Source of the DNA: Nitrospirota bacterium
Lineage (GTDB): Bacteria > Nitrospirota > Nitrospiria > Nitrospirales > UBA8639
Direction: 5' to 3'
Length of the DNA stretch: 6,292 bases
Assembly (NCBI GenBank): GCA_029881175.1
Contig: JAOUNC010000173.1
Location: 1-6,292 of the forward strand
Shown: positions 1 to 4,682 of the stretch, in pieces
How the letters are laid out: every line of letters starts with the position of its first letter
Position numbering within the stretch: position 1 is the first letter of the stretch
Program-made: the position numbers and the translations under genes
Notes under the pieces: generated by a model
What the model was told of the DNA's origin: nothing
Seen by the model: the letters and a program-made list of their open reading frames with translations, nothing else
Database searches by the model: none

Positions 1-1
1 T

Positions 2-1669
2 GGACATTGGATGATTAGTTCGGGGCAAGATATTCTGGCGTATGCCATCGATACCCAAGGACGTCGGATCTATTCCATTGGTTTTAAAAACCTCACCACC
101 GGTGAAACCTTGCCTGATGTCATTCCTGCTGTCACAGGGAATATGGAATGGGGCAATGATAATCGAACGATTTTTTATTCGAGGCAAGATCCCGACACGT
201 TACGGGCATTTCAAATCTACCGGCATGTGTTGGGCACAGATTCCGCACAGGATGAATTAGTGTATGAAGAAGCCGATGAAACATTTTCAGCCTTTGTGGC
301 CAAATCAAAATCCAAACGATTTCTTCTGATTGCCTTACATCAAACGGTGAGTAGTGAGTATCGGTATTTGAATGCGGATACCCCGGGGGGCACGTTTCAA
401 GTATTTCACCCGCGTGAGCGAGGGCATGAATACGACGTGGATCATCTTGGGGATCATTTCTTTATTCGCACGAATGACCAGGCGAAAAATTTTCGGTTAA
501 TGAAGACTGAAGTCAAGGCCACCCAGAAAACACAATGGCAGGAAGTGATTCCCCATCGGCCAGATGTGTTCTTTGAGGGGTTTGAGTTATTTCGTGAACA
601 TTTGGTTGTTGAGGAGCGTAGGCAGGGTCTTATTCATCTGCGAATTCTTTCAAATTCTGGAGGGCAAGAACACGAGTTAGATTTTGGAGAGCCAGCGTAC
701 CTTGCGGCATTAGGAGATAATTTCATGATCGACACACCCTATCTCCGGTTTGGGTATACCTCGATGACCACACCTATGACGATCTATGATTATCATATGG
801 ACACACGGGAGAAAATATTTTTAAAGCAGGAAGAAGTGTTGGGCGATTTTCAGATCAGCCATTATCAAACTGAACGTCTCTTTGCCCCTGCGGCTGATGG
901 GACCTTGATTCCTATTTCACTCGTGTATCGAAAGGGCTTTGCCCCAAATGGGTCGCATCCGCTGTTGCTCTATGGCTATGGGTCATATGGAGCCAGTATG
1001 GATGCCAGCTTTAGCTCAGCGCGGCTGAGTTTGTTGGATCGCGGGTTTGTCTATGCGGTGGCTCATATTCGAGGGGGAGAGGAGTTAGGCCGGCAGTGGT
1101 ATGAGCATGGAAAGTTGCTTGAAAAGAAAAATACATTTACGGATTTTATCGCCTGTGCAGAGTTTCTTGTCCAGCGAGGGTATGGGAATGCTCAGAAGCT
1201 CTATGCGATGGGCGGGAGCGCAGGGGGACTTTTGATGGGCGCCGTGATGAACCTGCAGCCAGAGATGTTTCATGGCGTAGTTGCTCAGGTGCCGTTTGTG
1301 GATGTCGTCACCACCATGTTAGATCCGAACATTCCACTTACCACGGGAGAATATGATGAATGGGGCGATCCGAATCAGCGCGAGTCTTATGACTATATGC
1401 TGTCGTATTCGCCCTATGACAATGTTAAGCCACAAGCCTACCCCCATTTGCTAGTGACCGCAGGTCTGCATGATTCGCAAGTTCAATATTGGGAGCCCGC
1501 CAAGTGGGTGGCCAAATTGCGTGCCCTCAAAAGAGATGACCATAGGCTCTTGCTCAAAACCAATATGGAAGCCGGACATAGCGGAGCCTCAGGTCGCTTT
1601 AAGCGGTACGAGGAAACCGCCATGATTTATGCCTTTCTCTTGGATTTAGCGGGAGTCGCTCAGACCTAA
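2..1669 (+). CDS. ptrB: Oligopeptidase B (S9A serine peptidase), 5'-truncated by window edge
   Basis: Oligopeptidase B cleaves short peptides after Arg or Lys, usually in the cytosol. The frame is open to the left edge, so the Met codon at 11 is probably internal. Numbering from that Met (552 residues), residues 1 to about 275 are beta-propeller blades that gate the active site, and the rest is the alpha/beta-hydrolase domain. The hydrolase part carries YGYGSYG (321-327), the nucleophile elbow GGSAGG with Ser403, Asp488 in GLHDSQV and His523 in EAGHSG. Ser-Asp and Asp-His spacings of 85 and 35 match my recollection of the E. coli enzyme (Ser532, Asp617, His652). The constant offset of 129 suggests about 130 N-terminal residues lie outside the window. 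The P1 specificity pair Glu576/Glu578 appears here as Glu447/Asp449, both still acidic. A signal peptide cannot be assessed. The gene ends in TAA, and no terminator hairpin with a T tract follows. Confidence 0.95.
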   Translation, partial: GHWMISSGQDILAYAIDTQGRRIYSIGFKNLTTGETLPDVIPAVTGNMEWGNDNRTIFYSRQDPDTLRAFQIYRHVLGTDSAQDELVYEEADETFSAFVAKSKSKRFLLIALHQTVSSEYRYLNADTPGGTFQVFHPRERGHEYDVDHLGDHFFIRTNDQAKNFRLMKTEVKATQKTQWQEVIPHRPDVFFEGFELFREHLVVEERRQGLIHLRILSNSGGQEHELDFGEPAYLAALGDNFMIDTPYLRFGYTSMTTPMTIYDYHMDTREKIFLKQEEVLGDFQISHYQTERLFAPAADGTLIPISLVYRKGFAPNGSHPLLLYGYGSYGASMDASFSSARLSLLDRGFVYAVAHIRGGEELGRQWYEHGKLLEKKNTFTDFIACAEFLVQRGYGNAQKLYAMGGSAGGLLMGAVMNLQPEMFHGVVAQVPFVDVVTTMLDPNIPLTTGEYDEWGDPNQRESYDYMLSYSPYDNVKPQAYPHLLVTAGLHDSQVQYWEPAKWVAKLRALKRDDHRLLLKTNMEAGHSGASGRFKRYEETAMIYAFLLDLAGVAQT

Positions 1670-1751
1670 TTATCTTCCTCGTTTTTCCTTTTTCATAGGC
1701 ACTGGTCTTCAGCGTTACTCCAGATTAGAACTGTTGTGGTGGCCGAGGCCG

Positions 1752-1778
1752 CAGATGATTGGCAATTGCCGCCATCTG
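1752..1778. repeat. Imperfect palindrome in the upstream spacer
   Basis: The outer arms CAGATG (1752-1757) and CATCTG (1773-1778) are perfect inverted repeats. Inside them lies the perfect 10-base palindrome GGCAATTGCC (1761-1770), joined by a small ATT/GC internal loop. As RNA it would fold with six outer pairs, an internal loop, three G-C pairs and an AATT tetraloop. No T tract follows, so it is not a terminator. A REP-like role is possible but undemonstrated. Confidence 0.5.
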
Positions 1779-1784
1779 TTTCTG

Positions 1785-1810
1785 CGCACGCCAGCGGAGA
1801 ATCTCGTGCG
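1785..1810. repeat. Inverted repeat CGCACG / CGTGCG
   Basis: Six-base perfect arms at 1785-1790 and 1805-1810 enclose a 14-base loop, with one possible extra G-T wobble pair outside. It begins only seven bases after the preceding palindrome. Confidence 0.4.
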
Positions 1811-1824
1811 TGTCTTGCGATAGA

Positions 1825-1849
1825 ACAGGGAGTAGTGCTCTGGCCCTGT
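1825..1849. repeat. Inverted repeat ACAGGG / CCCTGT
   Basis: Six-base perfect arms at 1825-1830 and 1844-1849 enclose a 13-base loop. No T tract follows on the plus strand. It is the third stem-loop in about 100 bases of the same spacer. Confidence 0.35.
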
Positions 1850-1946
1850 GAACACCTACTCTGCTTCTCATGTCGGCATTCCAGGCATTATTTTCGTGAA
1901 TCCAACCTCAGTATCGATGCTCAAGTCCTTCGGACCTGGGGGGAAT

Positions 1947-1962
1947 CTCTTAGCAAGAAGAG
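1947..1962. repeat. Inverted repeat CTCTT / AAGAG
   Basis: Five-base arms (1947-1951 and 1958-1962) flank a six-base loop. Just upstream, GTCC-TTC-GGAC (1925-1935) forms a very small GC-rich hairpin. Both lie shortly before the candidate promoter at 2004-2032. Each is weak alone and counts only as part of the cluster. Confidence 0.25.
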
Positions 1963-2003
1963 CCTGTCAAAATTCGTTCATTCTTTTGTTTTAGGGTCAA
2001 GAG

Positions 2004-2032
2004 TTGATTTTGTAGTTTTTGTGCTTTATACT
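2004..2032 (+). promoter_or_regulatory. Candidate sigma70-type promoter of the RAYT-like gene, leaderless start
   Basis: A -35-like TTGATT (2004-2009) and a -10-like TATACT (2027-2032) are separated by exactly 17 bases. They match the consensus hexamers at four and five of six positions. Transcription would be expected to start about six to eight bases after the -10, at roughly 2038-2040, which coincides with the ATG at 2040. This fits the lack of a convincing Shine-Dalgarno site: only AGG at 2034-2036, three bases from the ATG. Confidence 0.55.
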
Positions 2033-2039
2033 TAGGTCT

Positions 2040-3005
2040 ATGTCTCGACCACTTCGCATTCAATTTGAACAGGCCCATTATCATGTCACGAATCGCGGTC
2101 GTGCCCGTGGACGGATTTTTCATGGCCCCGCCTATTATGAGGCGTTCTTGTGGACGGTAGAAGAGGCGGAAGTGCGGTTCGGGGTGAAAATCCATGCCTA
2201 TTGTTTGATGGGGAATCATTATCATCTCTTTGTGAGTACCCCACGTGGAAATCTTGATCGAGTCATGCGGCATATAAATGGTCTCTATACTCAGAGGCAT
2301 AATCGCTTGAAGGGGGTCGATGGTTCTTTATTTCGCGGGCGGTATAAAGCGATTCTCGTAGAGGCGGATGCCTATGCCTTGCAAGTCAGTCGATATATCC
2401 ATCGCACTCCTCTCGATATACCGAAACCCTTGGTCGACGTCTTAGAAGAATATCCCTGGTCCAGTTATCCAGCCTATGTGAATCATGCCAAGTGCCCAAA
2501 GTGGTTGTCCCGGGACTTGGTCTATGGGTTGCTTGGATCAAAGCGTCCCTACTCTGCGTATAAGCAATTTGTGGAGCAAGGAACAGATGAAGAGGTTGAA
2601 GAATTTTATGGAAAAGAGAGGGTGAAGCCTATTTTGGGGCGAGAAAATTTTATCAGTGAAATGGCTCCTAAAGAAGAGGTGAAGCGGCGTCAATTTAATG
2701 TGGCGCAATCTCGATTACCCTCGGTGAAGGAGATTGTGGCTCAGACTGCTAAGAGGTTTGGTGTGTCCAAGGAATCAATCCTTCATTCAGCCAGGGGGCG
2801 AGGGCAGGCGAATGTGCCACGATGGGCTGCTTTGTATTTGTGTCGAGAGGTGGGTGGGTACAGTTTGAGGGAAATTTGTCATGAGTTTGGGCTTGGCCAC
2901 ATTTCTGGAGTGAGCCAGGCTTCGACAAAGTTGAAATCGGCTTCTGGAGAGGACAAGACATTGGAGAGACAAATTAAACTCTTGATTCAATCCTTGACTC
3001 CATAG
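2040..3005 (+). CDS. REP-associated tyrosine transposase-like protein (Y1/HUH) with C-terminal DnaA-like HTH
   Basis: This 321-residue protein belongs to the Y1 transposase (IS200/RAYT-like) superfamily, which nicks and rejoins single-stranded DNA through a tyrosine. It opens with MSRPLRIQF and a YHVTNRG segment typical of the family. The metal-binding HUH motif is His60-Tyr61-His62 in MGNHYHLF, followed by GSLFRGRYKAILVE (95-108). The likely catalytic Tyr119 lies in RYIHRTP, where many relatives have LNPVRA. WSSY (140-143) closes the domain. After a linker containing ILGRENF (198-204), residues 227-298 resemble DnaA domain IV: a VKEIV helix, an RWAALYLCRE helix and a SLREICHEFG turn. I chose the ATG at 2040 because the shared N-terminus begins there; a frame opening at 2019 would add seven unlikely residues. 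It stands alone, with no obvious terminal repeats, so it is more likely a domesticated RAYT-type gene than a complete insertion sequence. Confidence 0.88.
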   Translation: MSRPLRIQFEQAHYHVTNRGRARGRIFHGPAYYEAFLWTVEEAEVRFGVKIHAYCLMGNHYHLFVSTPRGNLDRVMRHINGLYTQRHNRLKGVDGSLFRGRYKAILVEADAYALQVSRYIHRTPLDIPKPLVDVLEEYPWSSYPAYVNHAKCPKWLSRDLVYGLLGSKRPYSAYKQFVEQGTDEEVEEFYGKERVKPILGRENFISEMAPKEEVKRRQFNVAQSRLPSVKEIVAQTAKRFGVSKESILHSARGRGQANVPRWAALYLCREVGGYSLREICHEFGLGHISGVSQASTKLKSASGEDKTLERQIKLLIQSLTP

Positions 3006-3076
3006 GTGACGCCGTAGGGTTTTATTCGCAGGCAGTGTGAGTAAATGGGTTGATAAGATTTCCTTTTCGACATTGA

Positions 3077-3091
3077 CGAGCCTTTGGCTCG
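3077..3091 (+). terminator. Possible terminator hairpin behind the RAYT-like gene
   Basis: CGAGCC (3077-3082), loop TTT and GGCTCG (3086-3091) make a perfect six-pair GC-rich stem-loop 72 bases after the stop codon. The following bases (GGTTGTTCTG) are only moderately T-rich, so intrinsic termination would be weak. It could instead be an isolated stem-loop. Confidence 0.4.
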
Positions 3092-3123
3092 GTTGTTCTG
3101 CTCAGTTGTTCTCCTCGAGTTAG

Positions 3124-3151
3124 TTGACTTTTCTTTTTTTCTCCTTATCTA
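3124..3151 (+). promoter_or_regulatory. Candidate promoter of hsp20
   Basis: TTGACT (3124-3129) matches the -35 consensus at five of six positions. TATCTA (3146-3151), 16 bases later, is a mediocre -10. It would give a 5' leader of about 80 bases before the hsp20 ATG. The assignment is tentative because the -10 is weak and the spacer is mostly a T run. Confidence 0.35.
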
Positions 3152-3223
3152 AATATCAACAACGACACACCTAATCCAGCTGGGTGAGTGAAGACAGTTG
3201 AGGGAGTTGATGCCTATATGAAG

Positions 3224-3230
3224 AAGGAGG
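3224..3230 (+). promoter_or_regulatory. Strong ribosome binding site of hsp20
   Basis: AAGGAGG lies nine bases before the ATG at 3240. It is the only textbook Shine-Dalgarno site in front of a main gene in this window, and it suggests high translation capacity. It is also complementary to CTCCTT at 3141-3146. Confidence 0.85.
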
Positions 3231-3239
3231 GAAAAGACT

Positions 3240-3680
3240 ATGTTAGTAAAATGGAATCCTTATACTGAATTAGAACGCACAGTGAATGAGTTGTTTAATC
3301 AACCCTTGGGGTTACGTCCGAATTGGGACGACAGAAATGGGGAATCGCTTGCCTGGCAGCCACCGGTTAATGTCTATGAAGACAAGGACCATGTGGCGAT
3401 TGAAGTGCAGTTACCTGGCATTGATTTAAAGGATATTGACCTATCGGTGAAGGAGCAGACATTGTCTCTTCACGGTGAACGAAAGGCCGAGACGGAAAAA
3501 TCTAAGGACGGGTATCATATTCGAGAGGCTCGGTATGGAAAATTTTCCAGAAGTTTTTCACTTCCAAGTACCGTCAATCCTGAGGAAGCCAAAGCGACCT
3601 ATGATAAGGGTGTCCTGATGATTACGGTTCCCAAACAGGAAAAGGCGAAGCCTCGGTCGATTCAAATCGAAGCGAAGTAA
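3240..3680 (+). CDS. Small heat-shock protein, Hsp20 / alpha-crystallin family
   Basis: Hsp20 proteins are ATP-independent cytosolic holdases that bind unfolding proteins and form large oligomers. This one has 146 residues, normal for the bacterial family. Residues 1-38 are a variable N-terminal arm beginning with a WNPYTELER segment. The alpha-crystallin domain spans about 39-133, with WQPPVNVYE (39-47), LPGIDLKDI (58-66), LHGER (77-81), REARYGKFSRSFSLP (95-109) and the GVL signature (124-126). The C-terminal tail has the I-x-I motif Ile141-Gln142-Ile143, which docks into a neighbouring subunit. The start is fixed by the strong ribosome binding site and a typical N-terminus. The gene has its own spacers and terminators on both sides, so it is probably transcribed alone. 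Heat control is expected from the family, but no known heat-shock operator is visible. Confidence 0.95.
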   Translation: MLVKWNPYTELERTVNELFNQPLGLRPNWDDRNGESLAWQPPVNVYEDKDHVAIEVQLPGIDLKDIDLSVKEQTLSLHGERKAETEKSKDGYHIREARYGKFSRSFSLPSTVNPEEAKATYDKGVLMITVPKQEKAKPRSIQIEAK

Positions 3681-3700
3681 TTTTCGCGAATGTGCTCTCT

Positions 3701-3744
3701 GCGATGGCAGGTATGACCTTGCGCAAGGTTGTATCTGCCATTGT
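3701..3744 (+). terminator. 22-bp stem-loop behind hsp20, probable intrinsic terminator
   Basis: Starting 21 bases after the hsp20 stop, 3701-3722 pairs with 3723-3744 at all 22 positions (paired coordinates sum to 7445). Five of these are G-T wobbles. The centre, ACCTTGCGCAAGGT (3716-3729), is a perfect palindrome, so a few central bases must open to form the loop. A T/G-rich run (TTGTTTGTTG) follows. The wobbles would be C-A mismatches in minus-strand RNA, which points to function in the hsp20 transcript. It is longer than most terminators and could also protect the mRNA 3' end or be an RNase III site. Confidence 0.7.
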
Positions 3745-3819
3745 TGTTTGTTGAGAAGGAGATAGATGCCAGGTGAGGAAAATGGGCTAAGAATGTAGGC
3801 AAGAATAATCTTCTTGGCT

Positions 3820-3850
3820 TTCTGGGAAACTTTCCAGAATTGTCTTTTTA
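3820..3850 (+). terminator. Second terminator-like hairpin, upstream of the reductase gene
   Basis: Positions 3820-3827 (TTCTGGGA) pair with 3832-3839 (TTCCAGAA), with one G-T wobble and a short AACT loop. TTGTCTTTTTATT follows directly. This is the usual layout of an intrinsic terminator. It may back up the first terminator behind hsp20. Because it lies 65-95 bases before the reductase ATG, it could also act as an attenuator for that gene. Confidence 0.55.
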
Positions 3851-3914
3851 TTCTCTACGGGGTTACAAAAAAAATCGCTTGCCAGAAGGCTGAAGATTCA
3901 CTACATTCCTAGTC

Positions 3915-4631
3915 ATGACGGCGCGTCCCATTCGGGCAAAAGTACTGAAGATTCAGCATTTGACCAGAGATATTCGGGAAATGACTCTGGAGATGTTAGA
4001 GCCTTCAGCGTTGGTCTTTCGGCCTGGGCAATCAATTGCGGTAACGGTGCCCGATCCCAATTCAGATTTGCCTCTCCTCCGGTATTTTTCTCTTGCGTCT
4101 CCTCCGCGTTCTTCCAGGCATCTCGTATTATTGCTGAATAGCCACGATCACGGGAAAGGTTCGAAATTTTTGTTGGAGCGTGAGCCGGGTGCAGAGCTTC
4201 AGGTCGCCGGCCCTTATGGATCTTTCATTCTGCACCAGGAAATTGAGCGTGAATTATTATTTATTGGAACCGGCACGGGGATTGCCCCATTATGGTCTAT
4301 GTTGGCGACACTATTGGAGGAGCCATCCTCGCAATCCATGACCTTGCTGTGGGGTCTACGGAGTGAGGTTGATCGATATTATCTTGAGGAACTAGAAGTA
4401 TGGAAAGCCACCCATTCAAATTTTTCCTATATTCTGACGCTATCGCAACCGAGTTCTGGGTGGCAGGGAAAGAGAGGGCGTGTGACTGATCTGGTTCAAG
4501 AACGTTCAAATGTGAAGCATGTGTCCGCGTATGTTTGCGGCAATAGGTCGATGGTTAAGGAAGTGACGGAGTTGTTGACACAAAAGGGGGCAGGTGCCAT
4601 TTACCGTGAGCGGCATGCCGACAGCACCTAA
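3915..4631 (+). CDS. FAD-binding NAD(P)H oxidoreductase of the ferredoxin-reductase (FNR) family
   Basis: This 238-residue protein is a two-domain flavin reductase that passes electrons between NAD(P)H and an unidentified partner. Residues 1-107 form the FAD-binding barrel, with RPGQ (36-39), the FAD signature RYFSLASPP (56-64) and VAGPYGSF (97-104). Residues 112-232 form the nucleotide-binding domain, with FIGTGTGIAPLWSML (116-130), LLWGLRSEVD (144-153), GRVTD (188-192) and YVCGNRSMV (206-214). Cys208 is the only cysteine, so no 2Fe-2S ferredoxin domain is fused, unlike phenol hydroxylase or NqrF reductases. There is no signal peptide. The ATG at 3915 is the only reasonable start, because TGA at 3891-3893 closes the frame upstream, yet no Shine-Dalgarno site precedes it. 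The exact substrate cannot be read from the sequence. It may share a transcript with hemW, 51 bases downstream. Confidence 0.85.
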   Translation: MTARPIRAKVLKIQHLTRDIREMTLEMLEPSALVFRPGQSIAVTVPDPNSDLPLLRYFSLASPPRSSRHLVLLLNSHDHGKGSKFLLEREPGAELQVAGPYGSFILHQEIERELLFIGTGTGIAPLWSMLATLLEEPSSQSMTLLWGLRSEVDRYYLEELEVWKATHSNFSYILTLSQPSSGWQGKRGRVTDLVQERSNVKHVSAYVCGNRSMVKEVTELLTQKGAGAIYRERHADST

Positions 4632-4640
4632 CGTGTTTTT

Positions 4641-4662
4641 GGTTTCGCGGCATGGTGAAACC
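4641..4662 (+). other. Intercistronic stem-loop between the reductase gene and hemW
   Basis: GGTTTC (4641-4646) and GAAACC (4657-4662) are perfect inverted arms, with one further G-T wobble, around an eight-base loop. No T tract follows, so it does not look like a terminator. It occupies much of the 51-base gap and ends about 20 bases before the hemW start, where it could affect mRNA stability or translation coupling. Confidence 0.35.
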
Positions 4663-4682
4663 CTATGCTTAGGTAGAATGAG

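Larger units (their letters stand above)
1670..2039. other. 370-base spacer rich in short inverted repeats, no convincing gene
   Basis: This gap between the peptidase and the transposase-like gene holds at least five small inverted repeats: 1752-1778, 1785-1810, 1825-1849, 1925-1935 and 1947-1962. A 99-codon GTG-started frame (1736-2035, +) crosses it. Its predicted product is rich in Cys, His and Ser, it has no ribosome binding site and it runs through the hairpins, so I do not call it. A 48-codon minus-strand frame (1725-1871) has a more protein-like composition but no good start signal. Small palindromes next to a RAYT-type gene recall REP or BIME elements, but no motif is visibly repeated within the window, so this is inference. 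Confidence 0.5.
3006..3239. other. Spacer between RAYT-like gene and hsp20
   Basis: This 234-base stretch has no gene. It contains a six-pair stem-loop at 3077-3091, a pyrimidine tract at 3129-3146, a candidate promoter at 3124-3151, the small palindrome CCAGCTGG at 3176-3183 and the hsp20 ribosome binding site. I looked for a CIRCE element (TTAGCACTC and its inverted partner) and saw none. There is no clear sigma32-type promoter either. Confidence 0.6.

Noticed and set aside
11..13. Met codon at 11 as the start of oligopeptidase B
   Set aside because: The frame is open upstream and about 130 residues of the family are missing, so this Met is internal.
1736..2035. 99-codon plus-strand frame before the RAYT-like gene
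   Set aside because: GTG start without a ribosome binding site, Cys/His/Ser-rich unlikely composition, runs through five inverted repeats and through the candidate promoter of the next gene.
2019..2039. Upstream in-frame start for the RAYT-like gene
   Set aside because: It would add seven residues ahead of the family-typical MSRPLRIQF and begins within the promoter spacer.
1950..2300. 116-codon minus-strand frame overlapping the start of the RAYT-like gene
   Set aside because: Antisense shadow of the conserved HUH domain; no recognisable protein features.
2040..3005. Complete IS200/IS605 insertion sequence
   Set aside because: The protein is more than twice the length of an IS200 transposase, has an added DnaA-like domain, and no tnpB/iscB or subterminal hairpins at defined ends are visible.
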